Notes: generated by a model from the sequence alone, not told the origin. 64,000 nt of DNA from Triticum aestivum (GCF_018294505.1 NC_057809.1:132096979-132160978); one strand, 5' to 3'; shown: positions 20,167 through 32,302, counted from the stretch's first letter. Numbers and translations: made by a program.

Positions 20167-20790
20167 TCCGGTTGCCGGTTTATATGGCTACTATGAAAAA
20201 CAATGGCACTGTTTGAGCCGCTTTGAAGCTTCATGTAATAGGATAGCTGAAACTCTGTTTATCTGCCATGCCATCGAGCATGTTTCGTAACGTTTTGTGA
20301 CAATCTGTGCCGCCCTTCGGGATATATTTTATGCATAGCCTATGATGACTTGCCTACCTGGGTACAAAAATTTAAAAGCGTCTAGCGGTTTACCGCTAGA
20401 CATGTCATAATATCCAAGAAGTATATAGTACTTAAATGAATAATCAAGTGTTTGTACAAAAACTAATGTACAGAACATACCTCAGTGATTGACCAAACGT
20501 GTATACGACAAAGGTGTTAATACCAATCCGGAACGTTTGATAATTTCATCTTCATAATGCTGGTCTATATATTAAACCGGACCGGTATAACTACCGGATT
20601 TTCTTTATAACGCTGGTGATTTAGTCAAACCAGACCGGGTCAATGAACACCGGTTTATAATTGATCATGTGCCAACAACTGGTAGTTGAAAAGCAAGCCG
20701 GGTCAAGGACGCTGGTTTAACAAAAAATACTTATGATTTTCAATAAACAAAATTCAAATAGGAAAATATGCAAGGCTTTTTACAAACTGT
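20167..20790. other. Tat-I spacer after the antisense gene
   Basis: Putative 3' UTR of the antisense gene (a near TAATA-rich stretch at about 20233) and AT-rich spacer with scattered ACCGG words. No protein was recognised. Confidence 0.5.
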
Positions 20791-22520
20791 TGTTGGGTTT
20801 CGTAGTAATTTCAAAAAAAATCCTACGCACACGCAAGATCATGGTGATGCATAGCAACGAGAGGGGAGAGTGTGATCTACGTCCCTTGTAGATCGACAAT
20901 GAAAGCATTAGCACAACGTGGTTGATGTAGTCGTACGTCTTCACGGTCCGACCGATCCAAGCACCGTTACTCCGGCACCTCCGAGTTCTTGGCACACGTT
21001 CAGCTCGATGACGATCCTCGGGCTCCGATCCAGCAAAGCGTCGGGGAGGAGTTCCGTCAGCACGACGGCGTGGTGATGATCTTGATGTTCTACCGTCGCA
21101 GGGCTTCGCCTAAGCACCGCTACAATATGACCGAGGTGGAATATGGTGGAGGGGGGCACCGCACACGGCTAAGGAACGATCACGAAGATCAACTTGTGTG
21201 TCTAGAGGTGCCCCCCTGCCCCCGTATATAAAGGAGCAAGGGGGAGGGGCGGCCGGCCTAGGAGGGGGCGCGCCAAGGGGAGTCCTACTCCCACCGGGAG
21301 TAGGACTCCTTCCTTCCTTGTTGGAGTAGGAGAAGGGGAAAGAGGGGGAGATGAAGAAGGAAAAGGGGGCTGCACCCCTTGTCCAATTCGGACCAGAGGG
21401 GGGGCGCAGGCCTCCTTCCTTTTGGCCTCTCTCCTCTATTCCCGTATGGCCCAATAAGGCCCATATACTCCCCGGCGAATTCCCGTAACTCTCCGGTACT
21501 CCGAAAAATACCCGAATCACTCGGAACCTTTCCGATGTCCGAATATAGTCGTCCAATATATCGATCTTTATGTCTCGACCATTTCGAGACTCCTCGTCAT
21601 GTCCCCGATCTCATCCGGGACTCCAAACTCCTTCGGTACATCAAAACTCATAAACTCATAATATAACTGTCATCGAAACCTTAAGCGTGCGGACCCTACA
21701 GTTCGAGAACAATGTAGACATGACCGAGACACGTCTCCGGTCAATAACCAATAGCGGGACCTGGATGCCCATATTGGCTCCTACATATTCTACGAAGATC
21801 TTTATCGGTCAGACCGCATAACAACATACGTTGTTCCCTTTGTCATCGGTATGTTACTTGCCCGAGATTCGATCGTCGGTATCTTAATACCTAGTTCAAT
21901 CTCGTCACCGGCAAGTCTCTTTACTCGTTCCGTAATACATCATCTCACAACTAACTCATTAGTTGCAATGCTTGCAAGGCTTATGTGATGTGCATTACCG
22001 AGAGGGCCCAGAGATACCTCTCCGACAATCGGAGTGACAAATCCTAATCTCGAAATACGCCAACCCAACATGTACCTTTGGAGACACCTGTAGAGCTCCT
22101 TTATAATCACCCAGTTACATTGTGACATTTGGTAGCACACAAAGTGTTCCTCCGGCAAACGGGAGTTGCATAATATCATAGTCATAGGAACATGTATAAG
22201 TCATGAAGAAAGCAATAGCAACATACTAAACGATCGGGTGCTAAGCTAATGGAATGGGTCATGTCAATCACATCATTCTCCTAATGATGTGATCCCGTTA
22301 ATCAAATAACAACTCTTTTGTTTATGGTTAGGAAACATAACCATCTTCGATTAACAAGCTAGTCAAGTAGAGGCATACTAGTGACACTCTGTTTGTCTAT
22401 GTATTCACACATGTATTATATTTCCAGTTAATACAATTCTAGCATGAATAATAAACATTTATCATGATATAAGGAAATAAATAATAACTTTATTATTGCC
22501 TCTAGGGCATATTTCCTTCA
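20791..22520 (-). mobile_element. copia solo LTR (Angela/BARE-like) inside Tat-I
   Basis: On the minus strand it begins TGAAGGAAATATGCCCTAG and ends CGAAACCCAACA, the ends of the abundant Triticeae Angela/BARE LTRs; 1.73 kb is the usual length. No internal domain and no second LTR is adjacent. The flanking pentamers ACTGT and GCTGC agree at three sites and differ by two transitions, so a decayed 5-bp target duplication is plausible. Solo LTRs arise by recombination between the two LTRs of one copy. Confidence 0.85.
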
Positions 22521-23168
22521 GCTGCCAGGCTCCAAATCGAGGCTTTTCATGGGCTGCCAGGCCTCTGAGTTAAACCATTTAACAAAGCCTTTTAAGATGG
22601 GCCTCTAATTAACCAATCATCATTTTAACTATGACAAGTTCAGGGTCTGTAAAAGATTGACTTGTCAAACGTTCGATGGGTCATACCAGGATTACCTGGA
22701 TAGGAGTGGCTTACTTGATGAAGGCAGGCTAACCCGGGTTTTTAGGTGAATACACCAGGCTTCCAAGCCGTGGCTTGATAGCCAATTACAAGGGTCCTTT
22801 CAAACTCTTTGTTGCTTTGCAAAAAAGAGACCCCAAGTAACTTTGTGAGCGATGCTCAGTGTGTGCCTATGTTTGAGTCTGTACTGTGTACAACACTCTC
22901 TTTGGCTCCACAAATTTTTCCTTGTGTGGCTGAAATGCCTATCAAGAGGTGTAGCTGTGGTTCAAACATGACCAAGTCCCCTAGTGATTTTTTTTATCTC
23001 TGTGCAGCTGCTAAAGCCGGTTTAACAAAGACTCCGCTTTGTTAGTTAACTTGTAAGAGCACACACATGATATAAGAAAGAACAGATACCCCGCTTATAA
23101 CGGAGGCTCCGGTTTATTATATGATATATACACTGTCATAAATATGTACAAATGAAGAGCCTATGGCT
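22521..23168. other. Tat-I spacer between solo LTR and integrase
   Basis: Element-internal non-coding sequence with repeated GGCTGCCAGGC-type words; the downstream flank of the integrase gene. No protein was recognised. Confidence 0.5.
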
Positions 23169-24458
23169 TCAAGTATAGTAAGGCCGAAGGAGAGCTATGT
23201 TCCATGGCCGCTTTGTCTCCTCCTCCGATTGACGTGAGTCTTCATGCTCTCGAACATCAATGAGGTAGTAAGATCCGTTGTGCAGATTTTTGCTGACCAC
23301 AAAGGGTCCTTCCCAAGGGGGGGATAACTTGTGCATATCAGTCTGATCCTGGATGAGCCGGAGCACCAAATCACCTTCTTGAAAGGTTCTAGTTTTAACC
23401 CGGCGGCTGTGATAACGTCGAAGATCTTGTTGATAAATCGCCGAACATGCTGCTGCAAGATCACGCTCTTCATCCAACAGGTCCAGAGAATCCTGACATG
23501 CCTTCTCATTATCAGCTTCAACATAAGCTGCAACACGGGGCGAATCGTGACGGATGTCACTAGGAAGAACTGCCTCCGCTCCATAAACCATGAAGAAAGG
23601 TGTGTAACCTGTAGACCTATTGGATGTGGTGTTGATGCTCCATAACACAGAAGGTAGCTCCTCAACCCAACAACCCGGCGTCCGCTTTAAGGGAACCATA
23701 AGCCTTGGTTTGATACCCCTTAGAATTTCTTGATTTGCCCTTTCCGCTTGACCATTAGATTGGGGGTGAGCCACTGATGCTAGATCAAGCCGGATGTGCT
23801 CACGTTGACAGAATTCTTCCATCTCCCCTTTTGACAGATTAGTGCCATTATCTGTTATAATACTGTGTGGAAAACCAAACCGGAATATCACCTTTTTGAT
23901 GAATTGAACTGCCGTGGCTGCATCACACTTGCTGACTGGCTCTGCCTCCACCCATTTAGTGAATTTATCAACTGCTACTAACAGGTGGGTCTTCTTGTCC
24001 TTAGAGCGCTTGAAGGGTCCAACCATATCAAGCCCCCAAGTTGCAAACGGCCACGTAATTGGAATCATCCGCAACTCTTGAGCCAGAACGTGCGCACGAC
24101 GGGCAAATTTTTGACATCCATCACATTTCTTGACTAAATCCTCTGCATTAGCATGCGCCGTCAACCAGTAAAAACCGTGGCGAAAAGCTTTGGCAACCAA
24201 CGACTTTGAACCGGCGTGGTGACCACAATCCCCTTCATGGATTTCTTGCAAAATCTCACGACCTTCTTGAGGAGAAACATAGCGCTGAATTGCTCCTGAA
24301 ACACTGTAACGATGTAACTCCCCGTTGAGTATGGTCATGGACTTGGAACGCCGGATTATCTGTCGAGCCAACGTTTCCTCATCTGGTAACTCGCCCCGGT
24401 TCATGTAATCCAGATATGGGATCGTCCAATCCGGTATGGCATGCAGAGCTGCCACCAA
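23169..24458 (-). pseudogene. Tat-I integrase (pol C-terminal part), frame intact
   Basis: About 429 codons without a stop. The N-terminal HHCC zinc finger is seen in IHEGDCGHHAG...CDGCQK. The catalytic triad is GLDMVGPF (Asp), IITDNGTN (Asp) and GQAERANQE (Glu), followed by a GPY/F-like C-terminal KLSPPWEGPF. The enzyme would insert retrotransposon cDNA into host DNA. It is in frame with the RNase H segment upstream and separated from it by one TAG at 24459-24461, so it was part of a single polyprotein. It is listed as a pseudogene because the whole pol is broken, though this domain alone is complete. Confidence 0.93.
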
Positions 24459-25853
24459 CTAAGCCTCCGGATCAGGAATAGCCAAATCTTCTTCAGTTGG
24501 TATTTTGACTGACGGATTGTGCAACACATCAAGAAAGACATTAGGCGGAACCGGTTTACATTGGGAACCAAGATGACTTAAAGCGTCCGCCGCTTCATTC
24601 TTCCGCCGGTCTATATGGTCCACCTGATAACCTTTAAAGTGACCAGCCACTGCGTCCACCTCTCGCCGATATGCAGCGATGAGTGGGTCTTTAGAATCCC
24701 AAGTACCAGACACCTGCTGGGCCACTAGATCTGAATCGCCGAAGCACTTAAACCGGCTCAAATTCATCTCTTTAGCCATCCGAAGCCCGTGGAGTAAAGC
24801 CTCATATTCAGCTGCATTGTTAGTACAAGTGAACATTAAACGGAGGACATAACAAAACTTGTCACCTCGTGGGGAAGTTAATACGACTCCAGTCCCCGAG
24901 CCCTCCAACTGTCTGGATCCATCAAAATGAATAGTCCAATATGTATTATCTGGTTTCTCTTCAGGTGCCTGTAACTCCGTCCAATCGTTGATGAAATCCA
25001 TGAGTGCCTGGGACTTGATCGCCATGCGGGGTATATATTTGAGCCCATGAGGTCCAAGCTCAATGGCCCACTTGGCAACCCGGCCAGTTGCCTCTCTATT
25101 TTGAATGATGTCGCCCAGAGGAGGTGAACTGACCACTGTGATGGGATGGCCCTGAAAATAGTGTTTAAGCTTCCGGCTTGCCATAAACACCCCATACACC
25201 AGTTTCTGCCAATGTGGATACCTCTATTTTGACTCAATGAGCACCTCACTGATATAATAAACCGGCCGTTAAACCGGATACTCCTTGCCAGACTCCTTGC
25301 GCTCTACCACAATGGCTACGCTAACAGCCCAGGCATTAGCAGCCACATATAATAATAATGGCTCTTTATCGATCGGCGCTGCCAACACGGGCGGTTCAGC
25401 TAGCTGCCTCTTCAGATCCTCAAACGCCTTATCAGTTGCCTCACTCCAGACAAAGTTATCTATTTTCTTGAGCATATGATATAAGGGGATGGCCTTCTCT
25501 CCAAGGCGGCTGATAAACTGGCTCAAGGATGTAATCCGGCCGGCCAGACGTTGAACATCGTTAATACACGCCGGTTTAGCCAAGGATGTAATTGCTGCAA
25601 TCTTTTCCGGATTAGCCTCAATGCCTCTGTTTGAAACCAGAAAGCCTAAGAGCTTGCCTGCCGGGACACCGAAAACACACTTCTCTAGATTGAGCATCAT
25701 CTTGTAAACCCGGAGATTGTCAAAGGTTTCCCGTAGATCATCTATCAATGTCTCCTCCTTTCTGGATTTGACCACAATATCATCCACATATGCATGAACA
25801 TTGCGCCCAATTTGTTTATGAAGGCAATTCTGAACACATCGCTGGTAAGTCGC
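24459..25853 (-). pseudogene. Tat-I reverse transcriptase C-terminus and two RNase H domains
   Basis: Follows the RT N-terminal part in the same polyprotein. The catalytic YVDDIVV box is at about 25780, followed by the thumb and connection region and a first Ty3-type RNase H (to about 25050). A second RNase H of the archaeal-like type follows (WTIHFDGS, AEYEALLHGL, CFGDSDLV, RRKNEAADALS), as is typical of the Tat lineage. In-frame stops occur at 25269-25271 (TAA), about 25226 (TAG) and 24459-24461 (TAG). The context of the first two suggests Gln codons changed by C-to-T. Otherwise the frame is retained. Confidence 0.9.
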
Positions 25854-26366
25854 CTAGGCACTCTTGAGTCTAAAGGGCATAGAAACATAGTAGAAGGCTC
25901 CAAAGGGAGTTATGAAGGATGTTTTCTCTTGGTCCTTAACCGCCATTTTGGTCTGATGATAACCAGAGTAAGCATCCAGAAAACACAAACGGTCACAACC
26001 CGCCGTAGCATCAATTATCTGATCAATGCGAGGGAGAGCAAAGGGGTCTGCAGGGCAAGCTTTGTTTAAATCCGTGTAGTCCACACACATGCGCCAAGTG
26101 TTGTTTTTCTTAAGAACCAGCATCGGATTGGCTAACCACTCTGGATGAAAAACTTCGACAATAAACCCAGCAGCCAACAGACGGGCTATCTCTTCACCTA
26201 TAGCCTTGCGTCTCTCCTTGTTGAAACAGCGGAGGAACTGCCGGACTGGTTTGAACTTAGGATCAATGTTGAGTGTGTGCTCAGCGAGTTCCCTCGGTAC
26301 ACTTGGCATGTCAGAAGGTTTCCATGCGAAGATGTCCCGATTCTCACGGATGAACTCGATGAGCAT
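25854..26366 (-). pseudogene. Tat-I reverse transcriptase N-terminal part
   Basis: Contains the conserved VEVFHPEWLANPMLVLKKNN, RMCVDYTDLNKACPADPFALP and FLDAYSGYHQ blocks of Gypsy RT, with the first catalytic Asp in FLDAYSGY. A TAG at 25854-25856 interrupts the frame just before ATYQR, upstream of the YVDD box. Another TAG at 26373-26375 separates it from the protease segment. Confidence 0.9.
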
Positions 26367-26372
26367 GCTTTC

Positions 26373-27056
26373 CTATTTGGGATCCAGGTTAGCGCTGATG
26401 CTGAACTGTTTGGATGAATCGCCAGGAACAAAGTCAACCATCTTAGTGTCTGTAGCCGATTTGAACTTCAACGCTAGATCATGTTCCGTAGTTGGATTTT
26501 TTAAAGAGGTCATGTCTGCTAGATCAACTTGCTCCTTATAGAATTTTAACTCCTTCGTGGCACAAACCGACTCCGCATAAGCCGCATCGCCTTCTTCACA
26601 CTCCAAAGCAATCTTTCTACTTCCATGTACTGTGATAGTCCCTTTATGACCTGGCATTTTAAGCTGTAGATAAACATAGCATGGCCTTGCCATAAACTTA
26701 GCATAAACCAGCCGCCCAAACAAGGTGTGGTACGGAATTTTGATCTTTACCACCTCAAATGTCAATGTTTCTGACCTTGAATCGTAGTCATCTCCAAAAT
26801 CTACCTCCAAAGCTATCTTACCAACAGGATATGCAGACTTACCAGGCACCACACCATGAAAGACCGTATTTGATGGTTTAAGATCCTTATCTGTCAACCC
26901 CATATGGCGGAATGTATCATAATAAAAAATATTGATACTACTTCCCCCATCCATGAGCACTTTAGTGAACTTGTATCCCCCGACTTGAGGGGCTACCACC
27001 AAGGCCAAATGACCTGGATTATCAAACCGGGGTGGGTGATCATCTCTACTCCACAA
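26373..27056 (-). pseudogene. Tat-I aspartic protease segment
   Basis: The block VLMDGGSSINIFYYDTF is the active site of a retropepsin-like protease (Asp in D-G-G, a D-S/T-G variant). An upstream HLALVVAPQVGGYKFTK and a downstream IPYHTLFGRLVYAKFMA complete the fold's landmarks. It would cleave the Gag-Pol polyprotein. The region is joined to gag across a TAG at 27084-27086 that sits in place of a probable Gln. Confidence 0.85.
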
Positions 27057-27083
27057 AATAGGTTGCTCAAACCAGCGTAGATA

Positions 27084-29690
27084 CTAAGGTACTGCCGGCT
27101 CAACAGAGTTGACTGCCCTTTTGTGAAGCTTCTGATCATGTTTGCACAAACTAGTAGTGAAGACATGATATTGCCCGCTGTTCAGCTGTTTGGGATTGCT
27201 CTGATAACCCGACTGCTGCTGCTGCTGCTGACTCCCCTGATGGTTGTAACCTCCCTGGTTTCCTTGGTGTCCTTGATTGACGTGTCCGGTTTGGTTGCCT
27301 GGAAACCCTGAACCGGAACCACCACCTCCGTAACCCGGCCCGTGGAAACCTCCTCCTGAACCGTCGGGCGGGCCATTGTCATATTGGAACATATTGGAAT
27401 TCTTGAAGTCCCGCATGATATAGCAATCTTTCCAAAGATGTGACGCCGGCTTCTCCTTCGATCCATGCTTTGGACAGGGCTGATTTAACAGGCGCTCCAA
27501 ATTGTTGCCTGAACCTCCACCCCTATGGGGCTGCTTGCCCTTACGGCGCTGGCCATTCTCCTCCGCGCTGGTATTTGCAACAAAGTCCAAGCTACTATCG
27601 GCCTTGCGCTTACCACCGCTTCCATGGCCTACCGGATTATGTTGCTGACCTTTGGCATTGCCGTTCTTCTTACCTTTCTCCGGTTTGTCGTCCTCTGAAT
27701 CCGGATCCTTGGTATTATCTGAATCGGCGTATTTAACCAAAGCGGCCATGAGTGTTGACATGTCATTGAAGTGACGTTTGAGCCTTCCCAACTTCTGTTT
27801 TAACGGTTTGAAATGACAATTGCCCTCTAATGTTAACACTGCCGTGTCTGCATTGATATGATCTGATGAATGCAAAATTGCTGAGACTCGTTTGACCCAA
27901 TGGGTCGTGGACTCCCCTTCCTCTTGGACACAAGCGGCCAGATCTACGATTGACATCGGCTGCTTACACGTATCCTTGAAGTTCTGGATAAACCGATGCT
28001 TCAATTCTACCCATGATCCAACAGAGTTGGTTGGCAAGCTCTTCAGCCAAGTGCGAGCTGTTCCTCCCAACATCATGGTGAAATATTTAGCACACACTGC
28101 CTCATCCACATCTAACATCTCCATTGCCATCTCATAGCTTTCCACCCACGCCTCTGGTTGCAAATAGGCGGTGTAATTTGGTACCTTAGGAGGTCCCTTG
28201 AAATCCTTGGGCAGTCTCACATTACATAAAGCGAGAGTCAAACACGACACCCCTAAGGAACTGAACATCATCCCTGGCTCCATGGAGGCCGTGGGGTGAA
28301 CCGGAGTATGCTGTCGTGCTCCGTGTCGAGCTGTCAACTCGGCCTCCCGACGTGCGCGGCCATGGTCCACAACATCTTGCGCATTAGCGCCTCCCCGGCT
28401 GGGTTGTTCCCCCGTGGTGAATTTCGGTGACGTGCGCTACTGGACACGGCTGGTTCGTCCTCCGTGTGTCTGCTATAACTCTGGCTTGGACGGGGAGTGG
28501 AATGGATCCTCTCACGACTGTGTGAATACGCCTGCTGTTGATTTAGCGCTGTTTGAAGGAGATCCCTGGCCCGACGTGCTTCCACTACAACCGGTGACTC
28601 GCCATCGGTTGGGAGGGCCGCCAGGCATGAAGCGGCGGCCACAATGTTGTCCAACGGGTTGGAATAATGACCGGGCGGCGTCGATGGCACAATGTTGTTC
28701 TGGCGAGGTAGGTCCGTCGTGCATGGCTGAACCGGCGCTCCTGCTCCCGGCGCCCCCGCCCGGTTTAGTGTGGGTTGGTTACCAGCTCCTGCACCTGGTG
28801 TGTTGAAAAGATTCTGCGGCTCATAAACCAACGGGAGACGTGATCGATACCTTCTTCTCATGACTTCCTCTGAAGCATTCTGATCCAGTCTAATCCGGTA
28901 GGCCTGTGCTTCCAATTCGGCCCGCTCCGTAGCCATCCTGGCATTCTCTGTTGCCAGGTCCGCTTTAGCCTGGGCTATCTGATCTTTCACTTTTGCAATC
29001 TCCGCATTGTGTTGATCCCTGGCTGCTGCATCCACCTCCACGGACATCAACGTTGCCAGAGCGTCGAACAAATCAGACAAGACTTGGGCCGGAGGTGGCG
29101 CCGAGCTTCCTGCCCCTGCTGGTGTGGCCGTCGTTGAACCGGAGAGCATTGCTGTGGCGGTAGATAAATGAGGCGCCGATTGTGTGCCGGCCATGAAGAT
29201 AGCGGCCCGGTTTGGCAGATCGGGGAATCCGGAATACGGTTGCCCTCGGATCCTCCCTCAATCCGGCCGTCCTGCAACTGGTAAAGCGATTCGGTCTCTC
29301 TAGAAGACTCGTCATCAGAGCAGACTACGGTTTCTCCATCGGACACCGGTCCATCCTCGTATCTCGATCCATGGACGACACCTATGAAAACATGCCTTGC
29401 CTCGGGCTGAACCGGCGAAGAACTTGCACGCCGAGCCGTTTCGATGATGTCGGTGTAGATGTCCGGCTCGGGGGCCGGTTCGCCGATCTTGCCGATGAAG
29501 ACGTGATTCCCACCAAAGGGGACCTGGTACCCGTATTCGATTGAATCGGCCTCGGGACCCCATCCTGCATTGTTGATGTAGAGCTTGACGCGACGACTCT
29601 TCGTCATCTGGCCCACAGCGTATCCCTTAAGTCCATCGAAGCTGCCCTTCAAGAACTCAAAACCATCGTGCGATATCCCCACGGTGGGCG
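27084..29690 (-). pseudogene. Tat-I gag with N-terminal leader
   Basis: The leader starts about 29680 (or ATG at 29607) and contains VKLYINNAGWGPEADSIEYGY. It shifts frame near 29190 into an Ala-rich coiled-coil part (to 28334), then shifts again into the capsid core (28370-27084), with PEAWVESYEMAMEMLDV, RTWLKSLPTNSVGSWVELK and a CPKH...HLWKDC zinc-binding knuckle. A Gly/Gln-rich tail includes a CAG/CTG-encoded poly-Gln near 27211. Gag forms the virus-like particle that packages element RNA. At least two frameshifts and a terminal nonsense break it. Confidence 0.82.
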
Positions 29691-29695
29691 CCAAC
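29680..29695 (-). promoter_or_regulatory. Tat-I primer binding site
   Basis: On the minus strand TTGGCGCCCACCGTGGGG immediately follows the 5' LTR, at the tRNA primer position for minus-strand synthesis. The matching tRNA was not identified. Confidence 0.7.
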
Positions 29696-30206
29696 TGTCG
29701 TGGGTTTGTCACGGTAGATGTACTTGTGAAAGGACTTAGTCGTGGAGCCATCGCTATGGGTTAGCTTAAGGGGTTAAACCGGACAAGGGACACGGGGAAT
29801 TTTATACTAGTTCGGCCCCTTCGAGGAAGGTAAAAGCCTACGTCTAGTTGTGATTGGTATTGCTAGGGTTTCAAAGGCCAGGGAGCGAATCCGCTTTGTC
29901 TGGCTCTCGAGTTGTTGTCCCCTCTAAACCGCTGCCGGGTCGTCCCTTTATATACATAGGTTGACGCCCGCCGGTTTACAGAGTCCCGAGCCGGATCATA
30001 AACGTATCCAATTTGGTCTCTATCCTTCCTATCTTACAATACAAGTTACATGACTAAGCCAGTTTACATTTACAGGCCTTAACCCGCCTTTGGGCCTTGG
30101 GCCTCCATGAAGCGCCATCATCCTTGCATCTTTATGGGCTTCTAATCTTCAAGGAGTCAATCGGCTACATAAGGCCGGTTTACCTCCAGTAGTAATATCC
30201 CCAACA
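29696..30206 (-). repeat. Tat-I 5' LTR (right copy)
   Basis: 511 bp, same length as the left copy and about 97% identical. It carries the promoter of the gag-pol transcript. Confidence 0.95.
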
Positions 30207-30211
30207 GAAGC
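30207..30211. repeat. 5-bp target duplication of Tat-I, right
   Basis: GAAGC, identical to 14992-14996. Confidence 0.92.
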
Positions 30212-30591
30212 CGAAAAACCCGAGGACCGAACCAGCGGTTGTTTGTTCGGTTGGCAAAATTCAAAAATTGAGATTACTTCGGTGCATTCGGTCATGGGAC
30301 CAGGTTGACCGAATTCCCGAACTGACCAAAATATTGTATGAAGCCTGTCATAACAAACCCAATAGCCCAATCCATATGCAGCTTTTCTAGCCTTTTTCTC
30401 AACCCAGGCAACGCAACGCCACACGCCCACACCTTATCCCCAAACGAGCTTTAATCTTCACGCAACACCACCGCATCCATTTGCTTGCTCTGCCATGGCT
30501 CCCACTCGACGGCGGCGGCAGCGGCCAAGTTCCCACACAGCGGCAGCCGAAGATGCACATGCCTCCCACTCGGTGTGGGGCAGCCGTGGGC

Positions 30592-30740
30592 CGTGGCTCC
30601 CACGAGACGGCGGCGGCCGTGCGCATGGCTCCCACACGACAGCGGCGCGGCGCCCCTGGCTCCCACGAGACGGCGGCGGCCGTGCGCATGGCTCCCATAC
30701 GACGGCGATGCGGCGCCCCTGGCTTCCAAGCGACGGCGGT
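30592..30740. repeat. GC-rich minisatellite in the hAT right arm, unit about 63 bp
   Basis: Two near-identical units (GGCTCCCACGAGACGGCGG... start at about 30594 and 30657) with more degenerate partial units before and after. The open frames here are repeat artefacts. Confidence 0.8.
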
Positions 30741-31069
30741 CGATGACGTCATGGCTTCAACCATCACAGCCAGTAGTTATACCCGAGGATTCCAACAACA
30801 ATGTCCGGTTGTTGCTCGCTCTTTTTTGACTCCCGATTTATTTTTCTTTCTGATGGATTAAATCCTGATTTGTGCTTCGTAATCAATGCTTATCCTGGTT
30901 TCAGTGCTCTTCGGTTATAACAAAATACCGAATCGAATTGTCGGTGCACCGTAGTCTCGGTTACTGCTTATTTGTAGGACCGAACGGTTAGTAAATCTAG
31001 GAAACCGAATTTAAGGACAAACCGAAGCACCGAACCATTCAGTTCGGTCTAACCGAATGCCCAGTCCTA

Positions 31070-31077
31070 GTTCCATC
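31070..31077. repeat. 8-bp target duplication of the hAT element, right
   Basis: GTTCCATC, identical to 14929-14936. Confidence 0.9.
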
Positions 31078-31246
31078 CCCGATTGGGGCGCAGGATTGCC
31101 GCCACCGCACCGTCAAGGGACGACGCAGGAGTGCAGCCACGGATCCGGCTTGCCTGCTCCCTCCCCATGCTCCCATCCGTGCTCCCACTTCATCCTACGG
31201 TTGTCTTTTTCCTTTTTTTTCTTTCTAATCTAATCATCTCCCCCCT

Positions 31247-31875
31247 TGTCATGGAATTGTCATGACAGATGTCCTAGTGCGAGGACTTAGTCGTGAGGCC
31301 AACGCATCTATGCGGTAGCTTGAAGGGGTTGATCGGAATTGAGAGACGCAACACGCAAGACAAGGATTTAGACAGCTTCGGGCCCCGGGAAACATCATCC
31401 AGAATAGCCCTACATGCTATTTGTGGCTAGGTCTCATTATGCTCATGAGGGAGTCGCCGTAAACTGGCGCTCCTAGTTATGTCTAGCCCTAAGATTGTTT
31501 CTTGTTACTTGTCCCTCTTTGGGGAGCCCTGCCCTTCCCTATATATGTTGAAGGGGCAGGTTACATGTGGAGTCTATTAGGATTAGGACTAGTCTATCTT
31601 CTAATACAAACCGGATACAAGTCCAGATCTTGACTCCTTGTAAGGGAAATATTCCTTACACCTTTCCTCTTAAATCGGACCACCATTAACATAAACCGGC
31701 CTTCTGGGCCTTTGGCCTTGTCATCCGTCTGTCTCGCCCGCCGGGTTACCAGTGAATCATAATGTTCAGTCAGGTTGCTTGTAAACCATCTGGCCAGTGC
31801 GGGTCACCGGTGAATCGCCAAGTCCGGCCGGGTTATACTTCCGGCCGGGTTACGCCGCGGGGTATATCCCCGACA
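31247..31875 (-). repeat. Tat-V 3' LTR, partner outside or lost
   Basis: Starts TGTCATGGAATTGTCATG and ends ATATCCCCGACA on the plus strand; about 629 bp. The adjacent tract TTAGCCCCCAAG to its right is a polypurine tract on the minus strand, so the element body lies to the right and is minus-oriented. No matching LTR was found in the window. Confidence 0.75.
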
Positions 31876-31888
31876 TTAGCCCCCAAGT
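31876..31888 (-). promoter_or_regulatory. Tat-V polypurine tract
   Basis: CTTGGGGGCTAA on the minus strand, directly beside the LTR. Confidence 0.7.
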
Positions 31889-32302
31889 TTAGCTTGGATT
31901 TATCCATGGTAAACTTATGTTGATCATCCTTAAGTCCTTGTCATTTCCTTCTTCTAGAAAATCCGAGTCAATAGATCAGCTTCATAATCAATTTGCTTGT
32001 AAAATAAATATTGTAAATAAAGAATCCATTTGAGTCGGCCTTCAATGCTCTGACTTGACAAAAATATTGGTCTTCAAATATTCAACTGATATTCAGCCAG
32101 CTTGAAAATGTAGGACTTGCGAAGCTATAATTTCCCCAATCGGCGGGTTATAAAAACTGATAATTCTGGGTCATGATTGTTGCCAACGCCAGTTCATGAT
32201 TATTGATGACACCGGATTATGATTGTTGCAGACACCGGGTCAATCTGGTTTATTCAAAACTGAGAATTTGAAGATTTTTCTCCCTTATATTGATATTACC
32301 CG

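Larger units (their letters stand above)
14997..30206 (-). mobile_element. Tat-I: complete Tat-lineage Gypsy LTR retrotransposon
   Basis: A 15.2-kb element with 511-bp LTRs on both sides and the exact target duplication GAAGC. gag-pol runs on the minus strand in the order gag, protease, RT, RNase H, second RNase H, integrase. The dual RNase H is the mark of the Tat lineage. Between integrase and the 3' LTR lies a spliced antisense gene on the plus strand, also known from this lineage. A copia solo LTR has inserted at 20791-22520. By hand count the LTRs differ at about 17 of 511 sites, nearly all transitions, giving roughly 1.3 million years with a commonly used grass LTR rate. The family name was not determined. 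Confidence 0.93.
14937..31069. mobile_element. hAT-like non-autonomous transposon, split by Tat-I
   Basis: The ends TAGGGGTGGGCA and TGCCCAGTCCTA are imperfect inverted repeats of hAT type, and an exact 8-bp duplication GTTCCATC flanks them. Without the 15.2-kb retrotransposon the element is only about 0.92 kb. Both surviving arms carry subterminal ACCGAA/TTCGGT motifs, as many hAT elements do for transposase binding. The right arm contains a GC-rich minisatellite. No transposase is encoded. Confidence 0.82.

Noticed and set aside
27123..29544. Several plus-strand open frames opposite Tat-I gag
   Set aside because: They are shadows of the gag coding strand, with no splice pattern and no domain, unlike the true antisense gene at 16528-20166.
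30480..30860. Four overlapping open frames of 80-126 codons, Arg/His/Ala-rich
   Set aside because: They are products of the 63-bp GC-rich tandem repeat in the hAT arm; length divisible by three keeps all frames open.
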